From positions 1 through 64,000 of the forward strand of contig CAJTGE010000025.1 of assembly GCA_910575795.1 (NCBI GenBank): a stretch of DNA of 64,000 nucleotides. Direction: 5' to 3'. The DNA is from Clostridiaceae bacterium (lineage in GTDB: Bacteria > Bacillota > Clostridia > Lachnospirales > Lachnospiraceae). A program made the translations under genes and the position numbers. The notes beneath the pieces were generated by a model, which saw only the letters and a program-made list of their open reading frames with translations, ran no database searches and was not told where the DNA came from. Shown here piece after piece: positions 7,313 to 16,344 of the stretch (its first letter is position 1; the number at the start of each line of letters is the position of its first letter).

Positions 7313-8101
7313 ATGAAAAAGATTATGTCAATCATTCTTACTCTGCTGCTGATGGTATCGATGTCCATATCAGCCCTCGCCGCAGAAGATCCGGCCGCGC
7401 TTCTGGAGAGAGTGAACGCCAAAAACAGCACTCTTGATTCGATGGACTGCAAAGCGGGCGTTCATGCGGTAATACAGCTTGAGTACCCGGAATATGATGA
7501 ACCGCTGAGTGCGAACATGGATATGGCGATGAACATGCAGATGGCTGAGATCAATTCCGGAAACCTGCGCTATAAAGCAGAGATGGCTATGAATCTTATG
7601 GGAATGGAGGAGTATGCCGTAGTTTTCTACAAAGACGGTTACTATTACATGGACATGGACGGGTCAAAGTTTAAATACCCCATGGATCTGAACTCAATAA
7701 TCGAAAGGGCAAAAAGCACGGCATCCATCGCCCCTGAACTGGAAGCATCCCTGATGAGAAATTTATCCGTCCGCGAAGAAAACGGCATGAAGATCCTCAG
7801 CTACGAAGCAGACGCATCCGCAGTAGACGGCTATGTGAAAGAAGTCATGAGAGACATGCTGGGAGACGCCGACTATATAATGAACATGAATATCCGTCAG
7901 GTAAAAGGCGAATACGTGATCAATCAGGAAGATTACTGCACATCCATGGATATCTATATGGTCATGGATATGAGCGTAATGGATCAGAAGATGACAATCA
8001 TATTGCTAATCGAATCTGACATAAATAATCCCGGCCAGCCGGTCAACGTATCCCTTCCTTCTACAGACGGATACGAGGATTTGGCAGGGTACTACTACTA
8101 A
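7313..8101 (+). CDS. Secreted Met-rich protein, DUF6612-like
   Basis: A 262-residue protein with a clear signal peptide (basic start, hydrophobic core, cleavage after ALA-A near residue 23) and no lipobox or further membrane helix, so it is exported. The mature part resembles DUF6612-type proteins with a lipoprotein-carrier-like beta fold: a 'Met-x-Met' first half (NMDMAMNMQM), YYKDGYYYMDMDGSKFK and a later SMDIYMVMDMSVMDQKM strand. Methionine content is strikingly high. It stands alone with its own promoter and AGGAGG site. Function unknown. Confidence 0.75.
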   Translation: MKKIMSIILTLLLMVSMSISALAAEDPAALLERVNAKNSTLDSMDCKAGVHAVIQLEYPEYDEPLSANMDMAMNMQMAEINSGNLRYKAEMAMNLMGMEEYAVVFYKDGYYYMDMDGSKFKYPMDLNSIIERAKSTASIAPELEASLMRNLSVREENGMKILSYEADASAVDGYVKEVMRDMLGDADYIMNMNIRQVKGEYVINQEDYCTSMDIYMVMDMSVMDQKMTIILLIESDINNPGQPVNVSLPSTDGYEDLAGYYY

Positions 8102-8174
8102 AATCAGGAAGAATAAACGAATAATATAAGAATATTTAAGGGCATCTGTTCCCTGGCCCGTTCACAACGCAGCT

Positions 8175-8336
8175 AGAGCGTGTTTGTAAATTCATTCCTG
8201 GCATCTGCACGCCCCACTTCGCGGTATATTTGTGCCAAATTCACTTAACGCAGCCCGCTGCGCCGCGTTCATTTGGCCCAAATCTCCCACAAAGTGGCAC
8301 GCACAGCTACCAGAAAGCAATTTTCAAACACGCTCT
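8175..8336 (-). repeat. 162-bp nested palindrome, family A copy 1
   Basis: Long, nearly perfect inverted repeat with ends AGAGCGTGTTTG and CAAACACGCTCT. A second copy of the same length lies at 19737-19898 in opposite orientation on the map, hence in the same orientation relative to the gene upstream of each. It starts 31 bp past the 3' end of the leftward kinase gene and may act as transcript end or mRNA cap. It resembles a MITE; no transposase is present. Confidence 0.85.
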
Positions 8337-8366
8337 GGCAATCTTTCCAATACTTACCTGCTACAT

Positions 8367-9455
8367 CTACCTCTTGATATCATAATTCATATTCATCAGA
8401 TTCTGAATCGCCGACACATCATCCGTAATATTCGCATCCCCGCGTATCGTATGCTTAATCACGCTGCTGGCCACGGCAAAATTCACAATATCCATGGGCT
8501 TATACCCATGCATCATAGCATAGATGAGCCCGCTGGCGAAGGCGTCCCCGCCCCCGACGCGGTCGAGGATATTAAAGGTAAACAGCTTGCTCTCAAAGGT
8601 ATGCCCTTCATACCACATATAAGCCTTTAAGCTGTTCTCGCTGCCGCTGTGCGCATAGCGCACATGGCGGCCGATGCATTTTAAGTTCGGATAGCGCTCA
8701 ATAAATGCCTGGAAGACCGCGTCCTGCTGTTCATAGCCGGGCTGGAGGGGAACTCCGTCCTTTACATCGCCTTTACTGTGGTTTTCCTCGTCCTTCCACA
8801 GATGGTAGGGCTCGATCCCCATCAGCACATCTATGTAGGGCAGGCACTGCGTACAGAAATCTCTGGCTTCCTCCCAGGACCACAGGGTGCTGCGGAAGTT
8901 TCCGTCAAAGCTGATGGTCATTCCCATTTCCCTGGCGATGGCCATGCTGTCCAGAATCAGCTTTCGCAGGCCCTCTGAGAGAGCCGGCGTGATGCCGCTT
9001 AAGTGCAGCCAGGTAAAGCCCTCGAGAAGCTCCCTCAAGTCAAGCGCCGAATAATCGAACTCTGTAAAGGCGCTGTGCTTCCTGTCATAGATGACCTTGC
9101 TGGGGCGGATGCCGTAGCCGGTTTCAAGGTAATAGCTTCCCAGGCGGTGCGTGGGAGTCTGATCCGGCGTGCTTAAGATAACGGGCGTGCAGTGCACGTC
9201 ATTGCTTCTGAGCATACGCACCGCGCTCTTTCCAAGGCTGTTGTTCGGCACGACTGTAAAAAAGGTGCTGTCAACGCCCAGGTTGGCGAGCGCGAGCGCG
9301 ATGTTCGCCTCGCTGCCGCCGTAGCTGGCCTCAAAGGTTGAGGTCATCCTGATTTTTTCATAGTTCGGCGGCGTCAGCCGCAGCATGATCTCGCCGATAG
9401 TGATAAAACGGTGTTCGCTGTTATTGTCTTTTAACAGTGGATTCATATGTTCCAT
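8367..9455 (-). CDS. kdgK: PfkB-family sugar kinase, probable 2-keto-3-deoxygluconate kinase
   Basis: A 362-residue ribokinase-fold kinase. The N-terminal ITIGEIMLRLTPP and YGGSEANIALALANLG are typical of KdgK; the C-terminal DRVGGGDAFASGLIY carries the catalytic Asp and anion hole. In this cluster, altronate dehydratase makes 2-keto-3-deoxygluconate, so phosphorylation to KDPG is the expected step. It is the last gene of the leftward string. An insertion around residues 220-250 (charged, SKGDVKDGVPL) is longer than in Escherichia KdgK. Its neighbour is a paralogue, so which of the two is the main KDG kinase is open. Confidence 0.8.
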   Translation of the reverse strand: MEHMNPLLKDNNSEHRFITIGEIMLRLTPPNYEKIRMTSTFEASYGGSEANIALALANLGVDSTFFTVVPNNSLGKSAVRMLRSNDVHCTPVILSTPDQTPTHRLGSYYLETGYGIRPSKVIYDRKHSAFTEFDYSALDLRELLEGFTWLHLSGITPALSEGLRKLILDSMAIAREMGMTISFDGNFRSTLWSWEEARDFCTQCLPYIDVLMGIEPYHLWKDEENHSKGDVKDGVPLQPGYEQQDAVFQAFIERYPNLKCIGRHVRYAHSGSENSLKAYMWYEGHTFESKLFTFNILDRVGGGDAFASGLIYAMMHGYKPMDIVNFAVASSVIKHTIRGDANITDDVSAIQNLMNMNYDIKR

Positions 9456-9470
9456 AGCAAAGCCCTCTGC

Positions 9471-10568
9471 CTATCTCTGCACGCGGGCGCCCGCGCCGCC
9501 CATGATGGCCTCTACTTCCTTTTTGCTGGCCATGGTGGTGTCCCCGGGCGTGGTCATGGCCAGCGCTCCGTGCGCGGCTCCGTAGTTTACAGCCAGTTCT
9601 GCATCGCCGGTCGTCATGAGGCCGTAGATTAAGCCGCTGGCAAAGGAGTCTCCGCCGCCGACGCGGTCCATGATTTCCAGGCCCTTATAGTCCTTTGCCT
9701 TATAGATCTCGCCGTCTGCCCAGCAGATCGCGCTCCAGTCATTGACTGTGGCGGTCTTTACCTCGCGCAGTGTCGTCGCAACCGCTTTGAAGTTGGGGTA
9801 TGCCTGCGCAGCCTCGTTGATCATTTTCTTATAGCCGTCTAAGTTGAGCTCCTTTAAATTCGCGTCGTTGCCCTCGATCTCAAAGCCAAGGCAGGCGGTG
9901 AAGTCTTCCTCGTTGCCGATCATGACGTCCACATATTTTGCGGCCTCTTTATTGACCTCCTGGGCCTTCGCCTGTCCGCCGATGGCGCTCCACATGGACG
10001 GGCGGTAGTTTAAGTCATAGGAAACGATGGTTCCGTATTTCTTTGCGGTCTTGATAGCGGCCAGGACCGTTTCGCAGGACTGCTCGGAGAGAGCCGCATA
10101 GATGCCGCCTGTATGCAGCCAGCGCACGCCGAGCGTCCCGAAAATATAGTCAAAGTCAAAATCCTCAGGCGTGGCCTTGGAGATGGCGGTGTTCGCGCGG
10201 TCAGAGCAGCCAACCGCGCCGCGGATTCCAAATCCACGTTCAGTGAAGTTGATGCCGTTTCTGCACACGCGTCCGATTCCGTCGGTCTTCATCCATTTGA
10301 TCAGAGAGGTATCCACGCCGCCCTGCAGGATGAAATCCTCCATCAGCATACCCACTTCGTTATCCGCAAAGGCGGTGATAACGGCGGTATTCATGCCAAA
10401 GCATCTGCGGAGCCCTCTTACCACATTGTACTCCCCGCCGCCTTCCCAGGCGCGGAAGGAGCGCGCGGTGCGGATGCGTCCCTCGCCGGGATCCAGACGG
10501 AGCATAACCTCGCCCAGGGACACTGCGTCAAACTTACATTCTTCTTTGGGTCTAACATTTAAATTCAT
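9471..10568 (-). CDS. PfkB-family sugar kinase, paralogue of the downstream kinase
   Basis: A 365-residue ribokinase-fold kinase with the same start pattern (SLGEVMLRLDPGEG, GGGEYNVVRGLRR) and catalytic DRVGGGDSFASGLIYGL. It sits 15 bp upstream of the other kinase and clearly derives from the same family, but differs in the substrate lobe. Possible roles are KDG kinase or a kinase for another 2-keto-3-deoxy acid. The start at MNLNV is chosen for GGAGA 5 nt upstream; four more residues (MESH) are possible. No KDPG aldolase gene is present in the window, so cleavage to pyruvate and glyceraldehyde-3-phosphate must be encoded elsewhere. Confidence 0.8.
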   Translation of the reverse strand: MNLNVRPKEECKFDAVSLGEVMLRLDPGEGRIRTARSFRAWEGGGEYNVVRGLRRCFGMNTAVITAFADNEVGMLMEDFILQGGVDTSLIKWMKTDGIGRVCRNGINFTERGFGIRGAVGCSDRANTAISKATPEDFDFDYIFGTLGVRWLHTGGIYAALSEQSCETVLAAIKTAKKYGTIVSYDLNYRPSMWSAIGGQAKAQEVNKEAAKYVDVMIGNEEDFTACLGFEIEGNDANLKELNLDGYKKMINEAAQAYPNFKAVATTLREVKTATVNDWSAICWADGEIYKAKDYKGLEIMDRVGGGDSFASGLIYGLMTTGDAELAVNYGAAHGALAMTTPGDTTMASKKEVEAIMGGAGARVQR

Positions 10569-10701
10569 ATGACTCTCCATTCTCTGCCGTTGCAGGGCAG
10601 TAATTTATTTAAAACCTGCGGCAGCCGTTTCAGCTTAGTTTAGCAGGCTTTTGTAACAATGTGGTAAATCCGGGCAGTTTTTCGCAGACGCCGGTTTTAT
10701 T

Positions 10702-12198
10702 TTAATCTCCCAGGCACTGTTTCATCAGCTCATAAGCGCCCTTTTCTTCAATCACCTGAAGATCCGCTGTCACTTCACCCAGAAGGCCCGGGACTTTGGT
10801 CAGATCCTCGCCCCAGAAATCGGTATTTGCAAGAACCGCTGCCGCAAGGCTGCCTGCGTCGTCGTCCTTATGCCGGTGATAGAATTCAAGTATCGGGCGG
10901 TCGTCGTTAATCAGGTATTCGCTGCCGCCGCGCGCGCCGATGAGGCCGCTGTCTTCGAGGCGTATGCCCCTGTAAAATGCAATATAAAAGGCAAGGGATG
11001 CAGTGATGCATTTCGGCAGCCGTTCGTATTTCTCCACATAGCCTTTAAAGGACGGCAGGACTCTCGCCTTCCACTTGGATGTGGAGTTTAAGGAGATCGC
11101 CAGCAGCGCGTGGTCAATGAACGGATTGTTGAAGCGGTCTGTCACGGCTTTGGCAAAGTCCAGCAGCTCATTTTCCGGGAGCGTGAGGGTCGGGATAATC
11201 TCCTCATAAATCGTTTTGTTCATGAAGCCGCGGATCACGTCGTCCTTCATGCAGTCGCGCACGATATCCTGGCCGGCGAGGTAAGCGCCAAGAACCATGG
11301 AGGTGTGCGCGCCGTTTAAAATGCGCACTTTGCGCTGCTTATAGGGCTTGTGGTTGTCCGTGATCAGCACCGGAAGCCCGGCCTTGTCAAACGGAAGCTC
11401 TTTTTTGAGGCTTTCCGGGCCCTCGATGACCCAGAACCCGAAGATCTCTCCGGTGTCGATGATATTGTCCACATAGCCGAGCTCCTCACAGATGGCGGCG
11501 GCCTCGTTTCTCGGATAACCGGTTACGATGCGGTCAACCAGGGTGGAACAGAAGATATTCTCATCCTTTACCCAATTGATAAAGTCTGCGCCAAGGCCCC
11601 ACTGTTCGGCGTGTTTAAGGACACATTTTTCAAGCTCTTTGCCGTTGTTATCGATCAGCTCGCAGGAGAGGATCACAAAGCCTTTTCCCTTCTCACCGCC
11701 AAATGCCTGATATCTGGCATACATAAACTGCGTAAGCTTTGCAGGGTAGCTGGCCGCGGGCCTGTCCTTGGGGCCGCAGGACGCGTCATAGCGGATGCCG
11801 GCCTCTGTGGTGTTGCAGGCAATGAAACGCAGATCCGGATTTTTTGCGCATTCCATGTAAGCCTCATAGTCGCTGTACGGGTTTAAGCAGCGGCTGACGC
11901 TTGAGATCACGCGTTTGGCGTTGACCTTTTGCCCGTTTTCATTTCCGCGCAGGAAAAGGGTGTAGAGGCCCTCCTGCTCATTGATAAAGTTTTTGACCGC
12001 TTCCCCGCCTTCGATCGGCTGCACGAGGACAACCTTGGAATTAAAGCCGGCCTTTTCATTCATAACATCAATAAAATAATCGACAAAAGCGCGCAGGAAG
12101 TTTCCTTCCCCGAACTGCAGCACGCGTTCCGGCGCATGTTCAAGCAGATAACCGTCGTAGTTTAATTCCTTCAGGACATCGTATGATAATGTTTTCAT
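10702..12198 (-). CDS. uxaB: Tagaturonate reductase (altronate oxidoreductase)
   Basis: A 498-residue member of the mannitol dehydrogenase/UxaB family, reducing tagaturonate to altronate with NADH. Landmarks are the N-terminal VLQFGEGNFLRAFVDYFID nucleotide-binding region, KVVLVQPIEG, ILNGAHTSMVLGAYLAG (the catalytic helix region) and a full-length C-terminal domain. Length fits UxaB rather than fructuronate-specific UxuB. AAGGAGG lies upstream. Flanked by uxaA and the PfkB kinases, it forms the middle of galacturonate catabolism with uxaC on the opposite arm. Confidence 0.92.
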   Translation of the reverse strand: MKTLSYDVLKELNYDGYLLEHAPERVLQFGEGNFLRAFVDYFIDVMNEKAGFNSKVVLVQPIEGGEAVKNFINEQEGLYTLFLRGNENGQKVNAKRVISSVSRCLNPYSDYEAYMECAKNPDLRFIACNTTEAGIRYDASCGPKDRPAASYPAKLTQFMYARYQAFGGEKGKGFVILSCELIDNNGKELEKCVLKHAEQWGLGADFINWVKDENIFCSTLVDRIVTGYPRNEAAAICEELGYVDNIIDTGEIFGFWVIEGPESLKKELPFDKAGLPVLITDNHKPYKQRKVRILNGAHTSMVLGAYLAGQDIVRDCMKDDVIRGFMNKTIYEEIIPTLTLPENELLDFAKAVTDRFNNPFIDHALLAISLNSTSKWKARVLPSFKGYVEKYERLPKCITASLAFYIAFYRGIRLEDSGLIGARGGSEYLINDDRPILEFYHRHKDDDAGSLAAAVLANTDFWGEDLTKVPGLLGEVTADLQVIEEKGAYELMKQCLGD

Positions 12199-12259
12199 GG
12201 TTTCTTTATTCCTCCTTAAAAACCGTTATAATCCCGTGAAACGGGGAGAAGCGCGCGCA

Positions 12260-13744
12260 TCAGAGCGTAACCCCCTGTTTGAAAATCGCCATGTCATGGA
12301 AGCCCGCTTCCTCGGCTTTGACCTTTTTTCCGGACGCGACATCAAGCACATATTGGAACAGCTCTTCCCCGAGTTCCTTTAAAGGCTTTCCGTCCACAAG
12401 CGTTCCGCAGTTAAAATCAATCCAGCCCTTTTTGTGCTCGTAAAGAGCAGAGTTGCTGGAGATCTTGACCGTGGGCACAGGCGATGCAAACGGGGTTCCG
12501 CGCCCGGTGGTAAACAGTACGATGTGAGCGCCGGAGGCGGCGAGCGCAGTGGAGGCTACGAGATCATTTCCGGGGGCGCTTAAAAGGTTCAGTCCATGCA
12601 CGGATACCGGTTCTCCGTAGGACAATACGCCTCTAACGGGAGCAGAGCCGGACTTCTGGGTGCAGCCAAGGGACTTGTCCTCCAGCGAGGAGATCCCGCC
12701 CTTCTTGTTTCCCGGGGAAGGGTTCTCGTAGATGGTCTGGTTATGGCTGGTAAAATAGTTTTTGAAATCATTAATGAGCTTTACGGTCTGTTCAAACAGC
12801 TCTTCATTCTCACAGCGGTTCATAAGCAGCGTCTCGGCCCCGAACATCTCCGGCACCTCGGTCAGGATGGTGGTTCCGCCGTTGGCGATGAGCAGGTCGG
12901 AAAATGCGCCCACGGCCGGATTGGCCGTGATGCCGGAAAGCCCGTCTGAGCCGCCGCACTTCATGCCGATGATCAGCTCGCTGCATGGGATCGGTTCACG
13001 GGTAAATGCGCCCGCATACTTTGTAAGCTCTTTCACAAGTTCTAAGCCGTCCTGTATCTCATCCTCCGATTCCTGGCAGACGAGGAATTTCACGCGGCTT
13101 TCATCATATTCGCCAATGTATTCTTTCAGGATGTCAATATTGCTGTTCTCGCATCCCAGGCCAAGCACCAGCACGCCGCCGGCATTCGGATGGTTGATCA
13201 GGTCTGCGAGGATCCGGCGGGTATTCTCCTGATCCTCCCCCATCTGGGAGCAGCCGTAAGGGTGTGAAAAAGCCAGGATGGAATCAATACTTCCGGCCAG
13301 GTACGCCTGGGCGCGTTTTTCGATAGCGGAGGCGACGTTGTTTACACATCCCACAGTGGGGATGATCCAGATCTCATTGCGCACGCCCGCTCTGCCGTCC
13401 GGCCGCTTAAAGCCCTGGAATACATGGCTCTTATCTGACGTGAGCTTCGCCGCGGGCCGGGGCTGGTACGTATAGGTAAGCACATCGCCAAGGCCCGTTT
13501 TCATATTGTGCGTGTGGATCCAGGAGCCCTTGCGGATGTCCTCCTTTGCGGCTCCGATGGGCGCCCCGTACTTTATAACAGCCCCGCCGGCCGGGATATC
13601 GCACAGTGAGAATTTATGTCCCTGAGGGATATCCTCGATAAGCGTGGTTTTGGTTCCGTCGGCGGTAAGAACATCCCCTGCCCGCAGGGGCTTTAACGCG
13701 ACCGCCGCGTTATCGTCAGGATGGATTCTTAAAAATGTCTGCAC
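12260..13744 (-). CDS. uxaA: Altronate dehydratase
   Basis: A 494-residue UxaA, dehydrating D-altronate to 2-keto-3-deoxygluconate. An N-terminal SAF-type domain (to about residue 90, IHPDDNAAVALKPL) is followed by the large domain with IIPTVGCVNNVASAIEKRA, GCSQMGEDQENTRRIL and MKCGGSDGLSGITANPAVG, the cysteine-bearing regions for the metal. The start is taken as GTG at 13744 because AAAGGAGG lies upstream; an ATG 39 bp further up lacks a site. First gene of the leftward string, after a ~165-nt leader. Confidence 0.92.
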   Translation of the reverse strand: MQTFLRIHPDDNAAVALKPLRAGDVLTADGTKTTLIEDIPQGHKFSLCDIPAGGAVIKYGAPIGAAKEDIRKGSWIHTHNMKTGLGDVLTYTYQPRPAAKLTSDKSHVFQGFKRPDGRAGVRNEIWIIPTVGCVNNVASAIEKRAQAYLAGSIDSILAFSHPYGCSQMGEDQENTRRILADLINHPNAGGVLVLGLGCENSNIDILKEYIGEYDESRVKFLVCQESEDEIQDGLELVKELTKYAGAFTREPIPCSELIIGMKCGGSDGLSGITANPAVGAFSDLLIANGGTTILTEVPEMFGAETLLMNRCENEELFEQTVKLINDFKNYFTSHNQTIYENPSPGNKKGGISSLEDKSLGCTQKSGSAPVRGVLSYGEPVSVHGLNLLSAPGNDLVASTALAASGAHIVLFTTGRGTPFASPVPTVKISSNSALYEHKKGWIDFNCGTLVDGKPLKELGEELFQYVLDVASGKKVKAEEAGFHDMAIFKQGVTL

Positions 13745-13910
13745 AGCGCAGTAACCTCCTTTTATTATAATACCAATCACCAATTTTTCATAGTTTCATT
13801 TTGCTTTAATTCGCGTAAATTATACAAGTCGGTTATTTGGCCGGGAGCGAATATGCCAAAATGGAAATTTTTCCGGGCCGCAGGCTGGTTGAAAGCAGCC
13901 TGTCTGCAAA
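13745..13910 (-). promoter_or_regulatory. uxaA 5' leader with hairpin
   Basis: About 165 nt of untranslated leader between the operator and the GTG. It contains CAGGCTG-CTTTCAAC-CAGCCTG (about 13880-13901) followed by CCGGAAAAATTTCC symmetry. No U-run follows, so it is not an obvious terminator. Whether it regulates is unknown. Confidence 0.35.
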
Positions 13911-13924
13911 TGTAAGGGCTTACA
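13911..13924. promoter_or_regulatory. LacI-type operator O1 (uxaA side)
   Basis: TGTAAGGGCTTACA, a near-perfect palindrome of the LacI/CcpA-like class, placed just after the -10 box of the uxaA promoter. Identical in all 14 bases to O2 at 14078. Confidence 0.85.
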
Positions 13925-13927
13925 ATT

Positions 13928-13956
13928 AAAATATACTGTGATATAAAAAACGTCAA
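13928..13956 (-). promoter_or_regulatory. Promoter of uxaA-uxaB-kinase string
   Basis: Minus-strand TTGACG (13951-13956), 17-bp spacer, TATTTT (13928-13933). The operator O1 covers the expected transcription start. Confidence 0.75.
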
Positions 13957-14041
13957 TGATATTTTCGCATAACAATACAAAATCGTCATTTTCACTAATA
14001 ATTCAATCTGAAAATTGTGCAATATTTCGATTTTAAGAGAC

Positions 14042-14069
14042 TTGATTTTACGATTTTTGTTGATATAAT
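14042..14069 (+). promoter_or_regulatory. Promoter of the lacI-TRAP-uxaC string
   Basis: TTGATT (14042-14047), 16-bp spacer, TATAAT (14064-14069), with operator O2 immediately downstream. Confidence 0.75.
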
Positions 14070-14077
14070 ATAATTAG

Positions 14078-14091
14078 TGTAAGGGCTTACA
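14078..14091. promoter_or_regulatory. LacI-type operator O2 (regulator side)
   Basis: Second exact copy of TGTAAGGGCTTACA. Its centre is 167 bp from that of O1, close to 16 helical turns, so one repressor tetramer could bridge both and loop the divergent promoters. Confidence 0.85.
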
Positions 14092-14119
14092 CTTCGGAAA
14101 AGGAATGAGAGGAAGTGGG

Positions 14120-15118
14120 ATGATGAATATATACGACATTGCAAAACTGGCGGGCGTTTCGATTGCCACTGTATCAAGAGTGGTAAACGACAGTCCCAAG
14201 GTCAGCGCAAAGACAGGCGAAAAGGTGCGCAGGATTATGGAAGAAAATAATTACACGCCCAATGTGTTTGCGAGAGGGCTGGGCCTGAATTCAATAAAAA
14301 CCGTAGGTATCGTATGTCCGGATGTTGCAGATACTTATATGGCAAAAGCAGTCTCTTATCTGGAAAAGAATCTGCGCGGCTACGGCTATGACTGCGTGCT
14401 GTACTGCAGCAGCTATGAAGAAGAGGATAAGCAGCAGGCGGTTGAGCTGATTTTTAAGAAGCGGATCGACGCGCTTTTGCTGGTCGGATCCGATTATTCG
14501 GGACCGGGCAATACGGATTATATTGCAAAGGCGGCGGAGCAGATCCCGGTGTTCCTTATTAACGGTTTTATGGAAGGGGAGAATATCTATTGCGTGCTGG
14601 CGGATGATTATCAGGCTGTCTATGATGTGACAGAGGAAATGCTCTTTAATGGAAAGAGAAGAATCCTGTTCCTTGAGAATTCCGTCTCCTACAGCGCGAG
14701 ACGCAAGCGCAGCGGCTTTGAGGCAGCTATGCGGGATCGCGGCCTTGAGCCGGATCCAAGGCTGTTTCTCTACTCTGAGAATTCGATCCATGCCACAAGG
14801 GATCTCCTCCTGCGCCAGAGGAACCTGGATATTGACTGCGTGATTGCCACAGAGGACGGCCTTGCCATCGGGGCGCTCAAATATGCCAGTATAAGGGGAT
14901 TAAAGGTGCCGGGAGAAATTAATGTCGTAGGATATAATAATTCCGAGCTCTCGATAAGCTGCGAGCCTGAGCTGACCTCGGTTGACAACCGGGTGGAGGT
15001 TCTGTGCAAAACGGCGATTGATTCGCTGATGACTGTGCTAAGCGGGGCCGGGTCAGACGTCAGGCACAGGCAGATGGTGAAATGCCATCTGATCAAGCGG
15101 AATACAACCGATTTCTGA
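14120..15118 (+). CDS. LacI-family repressor of the hexuronate cluster
   Basis: A 332-residue LacI/GalR-type regulator. The N-terminal helix-turn-helix is DIAKLAGVSIATVSRVVNDSPKVS, followed by the hinge helix region NVFARGLGLNS and a periplasmic-binding-like sensor domain (KTVGIVCPDV.. to the end). It is transcribed divergently from uxaA and carries identical operators in its own and the uxaA promoter, so it most likely represses both arms and is relieved by a pathway intermediate. The start is at the MMNIYDIAK methionines; an ATG at 14105 has no properly spaced site. Confidence 0.88.
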   Translation: MMNIYDIAKLAGVSIATVSRVVNDSPKVSAKTGEKVRRIMEENNYTPNVFARGLGLNSIKTVGIVCPDVADTYMAKAVSYLEKNLRGYGYDCVLYCSSYEEEDKQQAVELIFKKRIDALLLVGSDYSGPGNTDYIAKAAEQIPVFLINGFMEGENIYCVLADDYQAVYDVTEEMLFNGKRRILFLENSVSYSARRKRSGFEAAMRDRGLEPDPRLFLYSENSIHATRDLLLRQRNLDIDCVIATEDGLAIGALKYASIRGLKVPGEINVVGYNNSELSISCEPELTSVDNRVEVLCKTAIDSLMTVLSGAGSDVRHRQMVKCHLIKRNTTDF

Positions 15119-15258
15119 TTCCGGAGGCGAATAAGCGTATCCGTTCAGGCATGCTTTTACAGGTTCGCGGCGCCGTTACAGACACGTGGCGCCGGCGGAC
15201 AGGGGAACTGTTCAGGCCGTCTGATCGGCTGCAAATTTGAAAGAAAGGAAACGTAAAA

Positions 15259-16341
15259 ATGAAATCATGGAAAAGAACCGGTTTCACGGCGCTCGCCGCA
15301 GGAACGGCGCTCGGGTGCATGGCGCTCCTTGGCGGCTGCGGCATAAAGGGTGAGAAGCGTATTGTGCGGATTTCACATGCGCAGTCCGAAACACACCCTG
15401 AGCACCTGGGACTCCTTAAATTTAAAGCGTATATTGAGGAAAAGCTCGGCGATAAATATGAGGTTCAGATTTATCCCAACGAGCTTCTCGGAGGCGCGCA
15501 GAAGGCGATCGAGCTGACACAGACAGGCGCGATTGACTTCGTGGTGGCGGGCACGGCAAATCTGGAAAATTTCGCGGACGTGTATGAGGTATTCAGCATG
15601 CCGTATCTGTTTACATCCGAGGATGCCTATCATGAGGTGATGAACGATACAGAGTATATGGAACAAGTCTATGAGTCCACGGATGAGGCTGGCTTCCGTG
15701 TGCTGACCTGGTACAATGCCGGGACGAGAAGCTTTTATGCCAAGAAGCCAATTAATACGCCGGACGACCTGAGAGGTCTTAAGATGCGCGTGCAGCAAAG
15801 CCCGGCCAGCGTAAATATGTGCAACGCGTTCGGGGCCGCGGCCTCTCCGATGAGCTTCGGCGAAGTATACACCGCGATCCAGCAGGGCGTCATTGACGGC
15901 GCGGAGAATAACGAACTTGCCCTGACAAATAACAAACACGGCGAGGTGGCCAAGTATTACTCCTATAATAAGCACCAGATGGTTCCGGATATGCTGATCG
16001 GAAATCTCAAATTCCTGCAGGGATTAAGCGACGAGGAGTACGCAATCTTCCGCGAGGCGGCCCTTTTATCCACCAAAGAGGAGATGCAGTACTGGGATGA
16101 GCAGGTAGAAGAGGCAAAACGGATCGCCGGCGAGGAGATGGGCGTGGAATTTATTGATGTGGATGTCGAGATCTTCAAGGATAAGGTTTCCGACGTGCAG
16201 CAGGAGATGCTGGATGAAAATGAAAATATTCGCGATCTCTATGCCTATATCCAGAGTGTAAATGAGAAATATGCCGGCGCGGCCGCCGGAGGATCCGCGG
16301 CGGCGGGTGATGCGGCAGACCATACACAGAAGGGGGAATAA
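15259..16341 (+). CDS. TRAP transporter substrate-binding lipoprotein (DctP), hexuronate cluster
   Basis: A 360-residue DctP-type binding protein with a lipoprotein signal peptide and lipobox LGGC (Cys ~27). The fold shows RISHAQSETHPEHLGLLKFK near the mature start, LRGLKMRVQQSP with the conserved carboxylate-binding Arg, and AIQQGVIDGAENNE. An Ala/Gly-rich tail ends the protein. Placed between the uxa regulator and uxaC, it probably captures galacturonate or a related hexuronate; TRAP binding proteins for uronates are known. AAAGGAAACGT precedes the ATG. Confidence 0.92.
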   Translation: MKSWKRTGFTALAAGTALGCMALLGGCGIKGEKRIVRISHAQSETHPEHLGLLKFKAYIEEKLGDKYEVQIYPNELLGGAQKAIELTQTGAIDFVVAGTANLENFADVYEVFSMPYLFTSEDAYHEVMNDTEYMEQVYESTDEAGFRVLTWYNAGTRSFYAKKPINTPDDLRGLKMRVQQSPASVNMCNAFGAAASPMSFGEVYTAIQQGVIDGAENNELALTNNKHGEVAKYYSYNKHQMVPDMLIGNLKFLQGLSDEEYAIFREAALLSTKEEMQYWDEQVEEAKRIAGEEMGVEFIDVDVEIFKDKVSDVQQEMLDENENIRDLYAYIQSVNEKYAGAAAGGSAAAGDAADHTQKGE

Positions 16342-16344
16342 GAT

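Noticed and set aside
15119..15258. Separate terminator or promoter between lacI and the hexuronate dctP
   Set aside because: GGCGCC-based symmetry is present but with no T-run or clear -35/-10 pair, so I leave the genes as one string.
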